Assembly (NCBI RefSeq): GCF_000003815.2
Contig: NC_049986.1
Coordinates: 14,008,465-14,063,956, forward strand
Source: Branchiostoma floridae
Lineage: Eukaryota; Chordata; Leptocardii; Amphioxiformes; Branchiostomatidae
Reading direction: 5' to 3'
DNA: 55,492 nt
Positions 11,054 to 24,180 of the stretch are shown one piece after another (position 1 is the stretch's first letter; the number at the start of each line of letters is the position of its first letter). The translations under genes and the position numbers were made by a program. A model generated the notes under the pieces. That model worked only from the letters and a program-made list of their open reading frames with translations. It had not been told where the DNA came from and searched no databases.

Positions 11054-11408
11054 CGTCAGACTCACTCCGTCGAGCTCGGTCAGAATCTTCCCTTTCGAAA
11101 TTATAAATTAAATGTGGGTAATTCTATTTTCAACGCATCCGAGGGCTACTATTTTGCTGAAAGAAGTTTGTTACACGAAAATAGCCTGAAATTTCTTAGA
11201 GTAAGAAATTTCCGAATACGCCCCCCTCCCACACCATGTCAGATGCGGCGCACGCATCTTACACAATTCTAGATTTTGTAGCGGTGATTTTCCATAAAAC
11301 AAAGTAAATGACATGTCAAACTGTTCTCTACAATGTCTGTTTTATTATAACCAAACAGCGAACATGTTAGTTTATAAATTGTATACAATCTTACGAAGAA
11401 ATCCTCAC

Positions 11409-11472
11409 CGTTCACATCCGTCTCTGCAAATTCCTGCTTATAAGCCATACAGAAACCAAGCAGCACATTCAT
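11409..11472 (-). CDS. Candidate first exon on the minus strand
   Basis: On the minus strand an ATG at 11472 in the context TACCATGA opens MNVLLGFCMAYKQEFAETDV and reaches AACG|GTGAGG, a good donor, after 21 codons plus one base. The N-terminal residues are hydrophobic. The segment just upstream (on the minus strand) is a 106-bp tandem duplication that includes the ATG context, so the start codon exists twice. No downstream exon was found, and the neighbouring sequence belongs to repeats. It may be a chance frame. Confidence 0.2.
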
Positions 11473-11659
11473 GGTAGGCCGATACGTATGTCATAACGTT
11501 ACATACCGTCGAATCTGCAGGGTAGAATATCTCGCTAGCACGATATGGCATGGACCGCAAACCAAGCAGCACATTCATGGTAGGCCGATACGTATGTCAT
11601 AACGTTACATACCGTCGAATCTACAGGGTAGAATATCTCGCTAGCACGGTATGGCATGG
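11453..11659. repeat. Recent 106-bp tandem duplication
   Basis: AAACCAAGCAGCACATTC through TATGGCATGG occurs at 11453-11553 and again at 11559-11659, 106 bp apart. Only two substitutions are visible (CTGCAG/CTACAG and CGATA/CGGTA), so the duplication is recent. Confidence 0.85.
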
Positions 11660-11665
11660 TCGACC

Positions 11666-11700
11666 CGGACGGACGGACGGACGGACGGACAGACGGACAG
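11666..11700. repeat. (GGAC)n microsatellite
   Basis: About eight GGAC/AGAC tetranucleotides in tandem. On the minus strand this yields the meaningless peptide repeat PSVR. Confidence 0.9.
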
Positions 11701-11723
11701 AAATCTAATATCGGTCTGATTGC

Positions 11724-11749
11724 CTTTCGCCGCGGAAGCGCGGCGAAAG
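11724..11749. repeat. Perfect 11-bp GC-rich hairpin
   Basis: CTTTCGCCGCG, loop GAAG, CGCGGCGAAAG. The outer text (TCTTTCGC when read from the minus strand, next to CTAG) resembles CTAGTCTTTCGC at about 10530 in the opposite orientation. The two could therefore be the ends of one repeat of about 1.2 kb. Confidence 0.6.
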
Positions 11750-11864
11750 ACAAAAACTAGAAAGATACTAGTGCACCTATACAGGTTGTAAGCATGAAAG
11801 GGATGGAGATTTCCTCTGCTATCTGAGTGAATAATTTTATTCATAGTTGATTTATTTCAGTCTA

Positions 11865-12084
11865 TGTAACACCAGTTCACCTTTATTCACAGGGTAACCT
11901 ATATTCGTTGCGTTTACTCACACGGTATTTAGGGATATCAAGTCGACGGACAATAGTTTCACTAACAGTTGTAATATGTTGAAACTATTCTAGTTTTTTC
12001 TAGTCCGTCGACTTAATATGGGTATCCGTTTTTTAAAGCAACTGATATAGGTTACCCTGCGGATAAAGGTGAACTAGCGTTACA
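11865..12084. mobile_element. Palindromic MITE, copy A (about 220 bp)
   Basis: The ends are inverted: AGTTCACCTTTAT followed by AGGGTAACCTATAT at the left, ATATAGGTTACCCTG and GGATAAAGGTGAACT at the right, and outermost TGTAAC/GTTACA. The inner part folds too (AAGTCGACGGAC against GTCCGTCGACTT). A related copy is at 49404-49621. No coding capacity. Confidence 0.75.
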
Positions 12085-14642
12085 CCTATTTGACTATTTC
12101 TTGGCATCTTTGTGGGTGGCAAGACAAGAAATACTTCATGATTTACAGATTTGTAAGACCTGTCAATCTTGACTTCAAGTCAGATGATAGAAACACAGCT
12201 GTACTATGAGTATTATCTTCCCATCTTTCTTGCTTGTTTTCTCTGCAAGCAGAAGTGTTCTACTGTCTAATTGGGCTGTCTAACAGACAGTCCCAGGAGA
12301 AACTCCTCCAGACTCCTTATGGGCAGCTTGTCCTAGTTTTACTCACTTGTTTTGATGTTAGAGCCTAAAGATTTTACTTGTAGGGACACTTGAAAAGAAC
12401 ATTGTAATCTTGCATCTCTTACTTACTTGCATCAGCTATATTGATTCTTTGTTAAGTGTTTTGAAAATGTTATCGTTTGAAATAAAAGAGTTATTCTGTT
12501 AAAAAACAACAATACAAACTGATAGATCGTACACATGCCACATGCCACATATTTTCATCACTTTTTAGAACCTTTTCTTTCTTCCCACAATGGCTTAGGT
12601 AATTGACCTACATTTCAATAAGGACTGTTTCACTTTTAGATGGAATGGGGGTGACAGAAAAATGTTTTGTTCTGCAACATTTTTACCACATTTCTATGTC
12701 TTTTGTACTTACTCTGTTTTGTATTGAGCTACAAATTGACATAAAGATAAACCACACTTATAGTCTTAAGAAATGTATAACCTTTGGTCAGAAAGCAGAA
12801 CTGGACTGTTCCAATTTGTGTTACAGGAACAGACCATAGAATCAATTGACTAAAGAATGTGTTATCTGGTATCACCAGTTGAATGTTGTCAATCAAAAAA
12901 CCAGGCCTGGTGTGTGTCTGTGAGAAACCTATCAGAAATGGACTATTCCTAGCAGGGGTGGACAAATTGCTGATGAACACTTATTTTGTAAACAACTACT
13001 ACTAAATACAATGTATACTTTTTATTGATGCTGTTTTCATACTTTTTAAACATAGACTTTCATCCTACTGTTTTCAATTTTATGATTTCAATGTCTGATC
13101 TGTTGAGCGAGTGGTTGGTATGTTGGAAAACTACCTATAGTCAAGTGGTTGGTACCTTCACTTCTGCCACATGGCCCCATGACCATTAGCACATGATCAG
13201 TTAGGATGGGATGGCCGCAGGCATGTTCCAGACCAACCTGTGACCTCCTAATCGTGTGAAGGTGAAGATCTTCTTGGGTCCTTTCTTGTCATAACCAACA
13301 AATTTTCTTACTGACAGAAACTTCACTGCTTGTAAGGTACGTGTTCATACATGTGTCTTCTTTCTTTTATCTTGTTTTTGCTACGACTTTCCTATTTCCC
13401 CAGAGGATCCTTCCTAAGTATGTCCATCTACATTTATGACATTCTGTCAGAATCAAATGGTCAACAGAGCAAGATTATGTAATCCCTCATTAGAGCTACA
13501 CTCATCTTTCACAATTCTGTCTTGTACATTGAAATTGAAGACAGCCACTGATGTTGGCAGAAAGGCTTTTGATAGAATCAAGATGTGATTCATCAAGGCA
13601 AGAGAGCCTGCCAAATACCTGTATCTTTCAGTATGTTTTAGATCTACATCATTCATGGCCTGTCTTCTTTGTTTAAATCTATTCTACACATGTTAGATAT
13701 TTTACATGTTTCTACATATGTTTTATGTTTGCTTTTATTTTTATGACTGTAAATCCTATGGGGTAGACTCTTTGGCTAGATGGGAACTGTGCTGCTCTTC
13801 ATCTGCTATTGTGACATACATATGGGTTACCCAATGCCCTGTAGTTTTTATCCACAGGGTGGTTTTGCTTTGAAAGTTTTTACGTGTGGCCATCTTCCCT
13901 GTGTAAATGATCATCTTTAAAAAAAGATATAACATGGCAGTTATGATGTTTGGCACTCGGAAGTGTTTCCTGCACATGTACATGATCTATAGGTTCAACC
14001 TTCCTGCCAACTGTGCGGTGGGTATAATACAATAGGACCAATAGGGTAGACAAAAAGATCTTCAACACCACTCTCTATATCAGTGAGAAACCTTTAGGGC
14101 AAGCATTTTCTCAAGTACAAGTTATCACCATGCTTGTTTGAATTGAACAGATGTCTTAAGCATTTTTACTTACTGAAAACAGGAGTTTATAGCCCCCCCC
14201 CCCCCCCATTATGCCCTCAGCAAGGAGTCAGGATGTACGCAACTGCATTATCTGGAAGTCCTGCTGTCAGACATAGATGGTATCTGGTAGACATGGCTCA
14301 AGTTCCTGCTACAACTCCAGGGAAGAAGTGCTTTTGCTACAGAAGTACTAAAAGCAGTTATTCTCTTGTATTGGGATAAAGTTGGCAAAAACAAGCCTTC
14401 ATTCTGATATCAGTCACACAGCTATGTTAGGTTTATTAGCCTGGTGTCCAAACCTAATTAGAAGAGAAAAGTCTGCTATGATAGGTTTGGATACTGGGCT
14501 GCATGTACATCTGCTGTTTCATGAAAGGGTATTTTCGTTGAGAAGTTCAGGCTGTATTTGCTCTTAAAAGATTTGACTATAATATTACATACAGTGACAG
14601 GAAAAAGCAACCTGTAGACATAGTGTAGTTAATCTAATTTAT
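12085..14642. other. Non-coding stretch
   Basis: No supported gene or large repeat. Only short unspliced frames are seen. Confidence 0.5.
14193..14207. repeat. Poly-C run of 15
   Basis: Fifteen consecutive C residues; prone to length polymorphism and sequencing error. Confidence 0.95.
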
Positions 14643-15015
14643 TGCATTTATTTCCCCAGTTAATCAATGTGCCTTGGTACTTTTAATGTAGTATTCAGGT
14701 GTACTTGTCACTAATGGAGATCTGTAAAACCAAACCAAACCAAACCTGTGTCCCTGTACCTGTATCCTCACCTGTACTTTCACTGTGACGTCTCAAGTGT
14801 TTGCAGTGTAACACAATGACTCAGCAGGCTATTCATTGAAGATATATGAATATTGAAGATACATAAAGGTCTTGCTTTTATTTCTTCAGTTGATCAATGT
14901 GCCTTGTTACTCAGGTGTAGTTGTATCCCTGTACCTGTATGTCCTCACCTGTACTTTCACTGTGACGTCTCCAGTGTTTGCAGTGTAACACAATGACTCA
15001 GCAGGCTATTCATTG
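14643..15015. repeat. Tandem duplication, units of about 140-195 bp
   Basis: Unit 1 (about 14643-14838) and unit 2 (about 14877-15015) share ATCAATGTGCCTTG and then a nearly identical block of about 85 bp starting CCCTGTACCTGTAT and running through CACTGTGACGTCTC to CAGGCTATTCATTG. Both copies keep a TGACGTC half-palindrome. Unit 1 has an insert containing CCAAA repeats. Confidence 0.8.
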
Positions 15016-18000
15016 CCCCCATGTGTGTGTGTGTACACAAGGCTGCTACGTCAACCTGCCCATTGTCTGTCTGCGGGTCAGGTCGCAACTATTCTTGTCT
15101 CCTTTTGGTAATGTGGGGGGATTGTGGTCTTCCTGGTTTGCCCCTGGCTATCCCTGTCACAGGAAGTTGATACCCGTTTGTCAGTTGTATAACCTGACTG
15201 TCTCTGACTGAACTGTGGATTTTGTAAGAACCGATTAATATTTCATCAGAACTGACTTCCGGACTAATAAAGGGAACATTCCTAAGTAAAACTGGCCTTG
15301 TTGAAGGGTTTATAGCTACTTTTTGTGTATCAACAATATAGGAGTGTTAACATTTTCTTTGTGGAAAGCAACTGACATTTTATGGAATGTTGCTGTTCAT
15401 GTCAATCTTAAAGTTTGCCCAATATGAATATAGGGTAAGATTTTAAAAATCATGGTGATATGCCTAAAGGCACATGAGAAAGCCAATGAATAACCTGAAC
15501 AGGTAACACAGGTAACACAAAAGGTGTGCAGGAAGTGTCCCATATAAGGCATGTTACACACCTGACTCAACAGACAACGGTGAGGTACTTCCTTTGACAC
15601 AGCATACAACTTCCAGGATTAAGAAAAACAATGTCACTTCAGTTGTTACATGTCAGAATATGGGAGGAACAGTTTAGAATTGAACATGGAGAAACCCTGA
15701 TGGTTGAAATAATGAGTTAGCAGGGAGAGAGTAGACCACCCAAAGGGAGGAGTAGAGAGAGAGAGGGAGAGAAACGGAAAGCTGAACTGTGCTTTGAACT
15801 CTTTTGGCTCCTGGTCTAGCAGGCTTCCTGGCAGCAATACTTTACAACAACATGGGAAACCATTGCCATAAACCTAAAGGCAAGTTGACACAGTTTTTAT
15901 CTTATTTTTAGAGATGTCTTTATGTTTTTCAGTGTTTCATTATGATCACATACACAGGATTTTTTTGCTTCTAGATAAGTCTACAAAGCTTCCTGATAAG
16001 AATAACTTCCAGATGTAAAGAAAACTCCTCAAAGATAGGAACTTTGGAAACATGTACACAATCTGGGGGCATCTCAGACTGTGTACATTGTATGTATTTA
16101 GTTTTTTTTTTCTGAATATGGCTGTCAGAAATATAGTGTCACAAATATCAAACTTATAGTAGTTGTAAAGTCGTAAAGTGGACATGACATTTGCTTCTAT
16201 AATTGACATTGTTTGTTGTAGGTGTCTGGGATAAAGTTGGTTCAATGTTTTCACTTAGGAAATCCCTGGGTGCTAATATAGCTGCCATGAATGTCTGACC
16301 CCTAACAGCTTTCACATTTGTCCAATTGTCGCCATCTGTTACTACCAGCCTCACTAACTAGTGCTTCGTGACCAATATAATTCAAGTTTGTAACAGCAGT
16401 GAAATTTTTGTATATCTCAAACCTGTTGCCATGGTTTAGAAAATATTCTATATGTAATATCAACTCTAGTAATTCCACCTGGTGCCTTAATACTGCCTCA
16501 TAAAAACATACATTAGAGAGCCCATCTCAAGATTGTCTTGAACATCTATCTGAAGTGTATATGCTTCAAAACTTCCATTTCGACACAGTTACTAGTACTT
16601 ATGTTTGACGTCAGAATGGTAGAGTGTTTTGGTCGTACATCTTGAAAACAAGGGTCCAGTTCCCAAACAAACTAGCAGTTGACCCAGAAAGAAAGCATTT
16701 GTCACAGTTGTTTAGAGGAGTGAGATGTGGAACATGCAGGATGACAAGTCAGGAACATACAACACTGCATGCAGCACATACCTTCAACTACAACAACACA
16801 TTTAAAGATACAAAGTTTGGATTGTTTTACTTTCAGTCCTCAAAAGTATGTTATGACCTACAGCTATAGATAAAAACAGAGCAAATGCCAATGTTGTTAC
16901 AAATTAAGACTTTTCAGCAAATTGACACATTTTAGGAAAAGGAAAATCGTAAAATGCTATGTAAATAGATCTATTTATGGCAATTTATAAGAAATTGTTA
17001 CAAGCGCAGTGTTTAACAAAAAAAAATTCTGTTGTATTCAGAAAGTTATGAAGCACTTATTGACTGTCTTACCATGTACATTGTTGAGGTCATTGACCTG
17101 TCACAGGCAAATACATTGGTGTTTGAGATGTCTTACAAAAAATAATCCCAAAATGTTATATACATTGCAACTAATACTCCCCTTCAGGTGTTCCGGTTAG
17201 GATATCTGAAATACAAAAAGGAAGAGAACAACTTCAACAAGTGCACATATTTTGCAAAGCTTACCTTTTTTTCTCTTGCTGTCATTTATCACCTTACCTT
17301 TGTGACAAGTGTTTACCTAGTAAAGCCTGACATTTGTGTACAAAACTATGTGACCCAGAAAACAGATTGTTGTTCACGGTCCTTAGGGACAGACCAACTA
17401 GAGGGGTCATACCATGGTGATGTAATGTAAATGTGCTGATGGTGTGATTTTTAGATACATCCACAAGAAAGTTGAAAGCCAAAATTAAAAGAGAACAAGG
17501 AAATGCCTTTGAAAAGGCTTTTGGCCTAACCCCTAAAATTTCTGCCAACATTTTCCTATCCTTCCTTGGTCTCCCAACGTTCCTCCTGGTGCTTAGCAAC
17601 AAAGGCATCTGCTTTTTATTTGTTCCAGGATGATGTGAAAGACTTTCCAAATTCAAAGAGGATGCAGTTACAATACAGACTTAATTGTATCTTTTTCCTT
17701 TTGTGTATTCCTTTTCATTACATTCTTGGAAGCTATGTGGAAGGAAATGGAATTTGAGGTGGAATTTGGCCAGGACACAATTTTGATTCAGCACCCTCAC
17801 CATTCTTCCTGAATAGAATGAGATATTAAACATCAAACATCTTGAAATTTAGATGGCATATTTCATTGCTGAGGGAACGCTTCAATAAAGATAATATCGT
17901 ATATGAGATCAACTTCTGGGAACACGTTAGTGCATTTTAAAAATTTTTTATTCCATCTTCTTGTTTTCTCTTTTTCTAAACTGTCATTGGTAAAATAATT

Positions 18001-18371
18001 GAAAATGTGGGCTGTAATGAAACTGCACTAGCTTGTGTACCACTATACTTTCTGCAGTTTATGGTGACTATTTTTTGACCTTGTAATTGTACATTGTGTT
18101 TGTGATTTCTTGCCCAACCCCATAGGACACCTGTAGATTTCAAACGCCTCTTCCATCATTATCATTTGTCAGTCGGCATAATTTATTGGAAGGAGTGGGC
18201 ATAAAACCATTAACAAGTCTGTTAGTGGTGACTTTCCTTTATTTCCTTTGTTGAACCAGTGTATCAGTACTCCATCATTGGCACTGGGATAATCCTACTA
18301 CTCAGGATGTGGGCTGTTGAACAGTAGGGAGTCAGGAACTATAAACTTTACTTTGTGGATTTTTCTTACAG
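15016..18371. other. Non-coding stretch
   Basis: No supported gene. A GA-rich simple tract lies near 15748-15772. A minus-strand open frame at 17294-17656 (120 codons, containing GRPRK) has no splice or start support and is left uncalled. Confidence 0.45.
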
Positions 18372-18454
18372 CTCTGACTTCAGCTCATATTCGTGATAAA
18401 ATCAAGGCTGATATTTCTCAGCAATTGGCTGTGACCAAGGATATTCTAGGATAG
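18372..18454 (+). CDS. Candidate terminal exon
   Basis: A strong acceptor (TTTTTCTTACAG) ends at 18371. In the phase that takes two bases from the preceding codon, the sequence reads LTSAHIRDKIKADISQQLAV and then TKDILG before TAG at 18452-18454. The composition is that of an amphipathic helix. ATTAAA, a variant poly(A) signal, occurs about 80 bp beyond the stop. The entry phase matches the exit phase of the exon at 1100-1193, which one in three random exons would also do. The product is not recognised and the call rests on splice signal and composition only. Confidence 0.3.
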
Positions 18455-18655
18455 AATGTGTGCTATGTGGTGCTTACGTATGCATGTATACTTGATATTT
18501 CAGATATCTGAAATGACAAAGGCTAAATCATTAAATGCTAGTTATCTAATATTTTAGGGGTAGGAGAATTGAATTGAATGGAGTTCAGAGATATAATGAT
18601 ACTAGTATACCAATTTTCCCCATCTGGAAATTTCGAAATTAGTGAGCCTGACTGC

Positions 18656-19346
18656 TAGAGTCCATTCCAAGACACCTTGCGGATGTTTGTTGCCATTGTT
18701 TAGAATTGATTTTAAAGTTTTGTAATTATATGTCTAGGACATTTGATAATTCAGAAATATTTTTAAAACTATTTGAACTTTATAGATATTTCCCTGGTCC
18801 TGTAAAACTTTGGAAATATTCATGGTGTGGAATTGGATACTTCTAATAGTTTCTAAATAATGATAACAGCATTCTACCATTATTTACCATTTTCTACCAT
18901 TTTTTGTAAATGGTTCAGTGGGCTGGGAAGATAGCAATTCACACATCCTTGCAAAGTATGGTTGGGTGCCATGCAACAATGGCCCACCACAAAGGATCCA
19001 CCAGTGCCCAGCAGTGAAATCTAAAAATATACAGATGCAACAATAGGACTTACTTTTATGGGGGCAATAAACTAATTTTACCATTTGGCAAAGTTTACAA
19101 ATATTTGTAAATGTGAAATATTCACGCAGAAGTTTCACAATTCTTCTAAATAAAGAAATTTTTGTACAGTTACTTTCAAAATATTTCTAAAATATTCAAA
19201 GGAATTAAAAAAGATAAGTATTTTCTTAGTCAATTTTTTTGAAAAGAATTTAATTATTGTGGCTCAGATATTCTTTTATTCAAAATGATTCAGACTAATT
19301 ACAAATATCACCTAAAAACCCGCATGGTGACTTGGAATGGACTCTA
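18656..19346. mobile_element. TIR element of about 0.69 kb, TA-flanked, AT-rich interior
   Basis: The left end TA-GAGTCCATTCCAAG is followed by CACCTTGCGG. The right end is its inverse, CCGCATGGTGA then CTTGGAATGGACTC-TA. The terminal repeats of about 28 bp with flanking TA suggest a Tc1/mariner-type or related non-autonomous transposon. The interior is AT-rich, with many AAATATTT-like words and no convincing transposase. Confidence 0.6.
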
Positions 19347-22300
19347 GTTCTTTTTCGGAAAGGAATCAACTTATTTGCAATGCAGTCGTTGTAAAATAAT
19401 GAAATAATGTTCCGTGGATCTAGATTTACAAGACATCCCAAAAAGTGTTAAACCTCACACTGTCACAGATGGGGGAGACTGGAAGGCCATTGACACCTAG
19501 ATGATAATGGGAAACATTAGTCTAGACAAAAGCCCAGCTTTGGCTCATTTGTCACACCCCCTATAAGGGGTAATGTGATATTGAAAGACTCCCTCAGTTT
19601 TCCCATAGTAACAGACCTCTGATTGTGTGCCTCTCCTCTGATCTAGAAAAACAAGTAATTCCTTCCACATGAGCAGGAAAATAGTAATTAATACACACAG
19701 TCCAATGATATGGGAAACATGGAAGCTTGCTTTTTTAGTTCCTACTTTTGTACTTCTCCTACGGTATCATATTTGGCTGAGTGTTAAAAAAAGTTGATAT
19801 GTATAGGTTGCTATTCCATGTGTTTGAAAATTAGTTCTCTTTCCTCTTATGAACAGGTGTTTATTTTGATGGCACAGGAGGTCAGTTATACATATGGTGA
19901 GGAATGTTCTGTGAAATTTTAATTACATGGGTCCTTATGCTCAGTTTTCACTGCCTACATTCCATCTTGCCATGATATCAACTCCATATTCCTTACACTT
20001 TGATATATCATTACCAATCAGCACATGTATGTGTCTAAAGTAATACATATTTGTGTATATTGACTGTTTTTTGTGTCATATTCTGTACAAAGGCCAATGT
20101 CTTTTTTTGTTTTCTACATCTCATTATTTTTTTGGAATTCATGTGATCTGTCCCATCCAAGAGGTATGCAGACCATTATACTATAGCTCAAAATATGCAA
20201 CTTTTGACCTACATTTCTATAGCTTCCATGTAAATGATATCCTCTTTGAGTCTGATCCCTTGTGTGACTCTTTTCCCTTGGGTTCTACAATCAGAACTGA
20301 AACAGTAATAATAATCCCTTTCATCATTTACCCGACAATGTTGTTTTATACATTAAGGTTATGTGATTTTTTTTATTGTTTGTTGTATTGAATGTATGGG
20401 TAAAGGGTTTGATACTTGTATTTTGTTTGAACATTCTGTCCCAGGGATTTTGAATAATCATACCTTCGGTATAACTCATGCATTACTAATGAATATTTCT
20501 TACTTAAATGAATATTTTTCATCAATAGTTGAAAGACATGGAATATTAACTTACAGGTGAGCAGAAATATTCAGCAATATTTAGAATATTCAGGAAGGCA
20601 ATACAGTATTTCATAGTAGCATCAACTCTAATAAACATTTCAAATGGAATGAAAACATCTATAAAAAATCAAATATAACTGTTGTAACAAAGAAAAGTCA
20701 CAAACCATCTTATTAATGCTTGCCCTAGATCTACTTGAGTGTGTACCAAACAATTACAAACCGTGTCTCCGCCATGAATTGATATACGTGCTTCCTGTTT
20801 TGCTAAGGGAAGTCCTGGTTATGAAAACAAATAGCCATAATATAATTAACTGTGGGAAAAATGAATGAATAGAGAATGTGTCCGAGAGCCTTGAAAGTGG
20901 CTGATCTGAATTCAAAATCTGATTCCAGCATAATTACAATGAGGATAGGAAGTTTAAGCGACTCTGAAAGCACTACCCTTAGATATCATATTTAAACCAT
21001 TTCTTTTATTTTCAGTTTCCAGAATGATCAAAGTATTAGTCCCAGATCTTTATTCTCTCTATGATCCTATACCTTCTTCCTAAACCTCATTGTGCAAAAG
21101 AAATATCCAGTTCTTTCACCTGCCTTCCCTCCTTTGTTGTGGCATTGTCCTGCATAATCGCTAAATCAGTATGCAAATGAGCCTGCCCACTTTCTCCCAA
21201 TCATCCAATCAGAGGGCCAGAATGCCTCCACTTGATTGATGGCTGCTTACATGTTGAGGTCACGCTTGAATGGCAGCCAGTTGTAGGCAACATAATAGCC
21301 GCTGTGGATTGTCTGAATGCTGGGCTACAACAGGCTGGGCGAAAACTCCACACCCCTAACCGTTTTCACAGCAATTTTGAATGCATCACTTTTCAATCAG
21401 CCACCTCTGTTGATACTTTGAAGTTTGGAATATCACTCCAGTCCAGTTAGGAAATCTTCCGGCTTTTTGGTGAGTAGGATCTCCTGCTGCATGTTTTATG
21501 TACAGACCCATGTGTGAGACCGGTAATGTTATACATGTGGAACATACCAGGGAGTGTAAACCATACCCTCCCCCTCTTGGTGATGAAAGTGTGTCTTTTC
21601 TAGTTGACGAAGTAAGTCAAAGCAGGGGAAATATATTATAGCTTCTTTGGATACAGGAAGGGAACTTGTAGCCGGATAGTGTTTCAGTGTGCGTGTAGTT
21701 CCTGTCCTATGATCATTGGTGGTCGGCAATCATGTAGTACCGTTGTTCAACTGATCATTTTTGAGGGAAACCCTGGGGTTATAATTTCTTTCTAAGAGAG
21801 TGATCACTGTTTGGAGGGTGTGTTTTCTTTGCAGCAGGAGCATAACGGGCACTTCTCTTGTGTGAACATCCTGTTTGATTGTTGTGAGTGACAATCCCTG
21901 ATCAACTGTCCGAACACGGTCGTTTGTTTGTGCTTGGAAAACGAACCGTTGTCTAACGGTGGTCTGTCCGAGGCCCATGCAAGCTTGTTCATACATGTAT
22001 TGTCATGAAATAGAAGTTTTAAACACATTTTAGGTGAAAAAGGTATGCCGGTATCCTGGTTTGCAGACAACCATTTGGGGGGTAAATGGTGTGTACATTT
22101 CCAGTTGTACATTAATGGGAAAAACATCAGACCAGAATCATTGTTGCAAATACACTTAAAGCCTGTGTATGTGCAGACTCTGTGGTGCTATAAGGGGGTA
22201 TAGGAATGTCAACAAGTAGGCTGAGCTGTTGTTAATGGTTAGAGTTACAGTATTGGTCACGCGTGTGTGGTTGAATCCATAGTCAGTGCAGACAACACTT

Positions 22301-24180
22301 TTCTAACATCAGGACAAATATTGTGTGGATTAACTTTAGTTCTGTTCCCACATTACATATTGCTAAGCCATAGTGTTTACAAACATGAGAGAGTTCAGAA
22401 GTGCATCACAGAAACCAGACCTTTTCCTGTCCATTGTTATTATAGCATTTCACAGAAGGAAGCTGACGTCAGCTGACAAAATATACTAACCACATGTGAA
22501 AGATTTCATTGGGTATTCTTGTCTTTAACATTTTCTGTCTGGCTCCAAACTGTCTCAGTCCTATCAGTCAGCAAGAACATTTTAGCAATTATTTACAGTA
22601 GCCAATGAAAACATGTCCTGACAGATGAGATTAGGGTAAAGAATGGTGTTTTCCTGGACCATGGTTTCCCTATCTCACATCCAGGCTCCATGTTATTGTT
22701 AGCGATTGCTGTGCTTACAAATTTTCTGTAGAAGATAATCTTACTGCAATAACATGCTTTTCATCCTCTTTTGTAATGATAAAAGTTGTATACAATGTAC
22801 AAAGCTAAATAGTTTACTGTTGCTGCTATGAGTTACAGAAGACGTAGGGGAGAATTGACGTATACCTTCCCCTTGCAAGTTTCTGTCTCTCAGAATTTTC
22901 TTGGTGACTGGTAGGAAGTGACCTTAAACTAACCTTCATTTGAAGTGTGCTGGCAGAAGAAATGATTGACCCTAGCCTGGTGACATCCTGGTTAGCTGAA
23001 GCCACCCTCATTGAGGACATGATCCCAACCAGGATGGTCTCAAGGCTGTCAGAATAATCTTCTTGGTGACAAACATTTTTTTCTTTGATAAAAAAACCTA
23101 AAATGGAGCATGAAACAAACATACGAAGCAGTGTTTGAGTATAGGGTTTACTTTCTGTCCAGCCATTTCAAACTAAACTTGTTTAGATCTATGGTTGATA
23201 CAAAATTTATCATATACGTGTGTATAGCTATGGTCTATGGTATGTTGCAAATGAACCAGTCTACTCTGTGAGTGTGATAGGAGATATGTTAAGAAAAACA
23301 TCATCTGGATGAGACAGTTTTTTCTAATTGAACAGATAAGAGACATGAAGATTTGTTAACATTTGTAGCATGTATTTGAAATTTATGTACCCCCCTCCCC
23401 ACGCTTATTGAGGTTGGCAGATTACCCTGTAACAACAGGCATTCCTCCCAAGCCACCAACTATGCAACGAAACAGCTGCCATGCCATTTTTGGCGACTGC
23501 CCACGAGTGATCCTTTCTACTTAGCGCAGTGTCCCGCAGTTCAAAGGTCGTCGCGATGCCCTAAACTATCTTTATCACTCGGGTTTTATTGGAGTGCTTG
23601 GAACATGTGAGGTACTATTTCATTTTGTCTCCATACAAGTTTGATATGTTGTTGTTGACTTTGTCTTAGTTTCCGAAGCTTCGTTATCTTCATAGTCACT
23701 TTTATGTTGGCTGTAGGGAAGGATTTTCAGTCAGTAAATTTAAGTGTTTGCAGATGTCAAAGCAAGGGCTGAAGGTCCTGAGGAAATATTTGGTTTTGCA
23801 AACCATGAATTTTCCTGCCCTAAGCAAGTCTGGTTGTAAGGAATTTGTTTTCTATGATAACACAAAGGTGATGGGGGGTTGAAGTTGGTCATTATTTCAA
23901 ACAGGTGTATATAAGTAGTTGTGGCTGCTTCTGAAGGAGACTGACATTTTGGCTTCCATGTTTGGAGTAGCAGCCAGCAGTGTTTAGAAAAGAGACCTGT
24001 CTTGGCAACCCTGAACATTTTTGTGATGTCTATATACAAAGGAACATTCAAGTGACATAGAACTTCTGCAGAAGTTACCAGATTCCTACTTGTCATTTTT
24101 TTAATGTATCCATTTAGACAATCCTTATCTAGTATAGGCTGCAGTCCAGATATCTTTCTTTCACTAGTAGAAAGTTATTG
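19347..24180. other. Non-coding stretch
   Basis: No confident gene. The segment 22934-23061 is open on both strands with protein-like composition. On the minus strand it has a good donor (ATGAAG|GTTAGT) and reads SLETILVGIMSSMRVASANQ; on the plus strand it reads MIDPSLVTSWLAEATLIED before a stop. Strand and reality cannot be decided by eye. Confidence 0.4.

Noticed and set aside
11535-11844. Minus-strand frames with PSVRPSVRPS repeats
   Set aside because: Translation of the (GGAC)n microsatellite.
17294-17656. 120-codon minus-strand frame containing GRPRK (AT-hook-like)
   Set aside because: A single short motif in an otherwise featureless frame; no acceptor, donor or family match.
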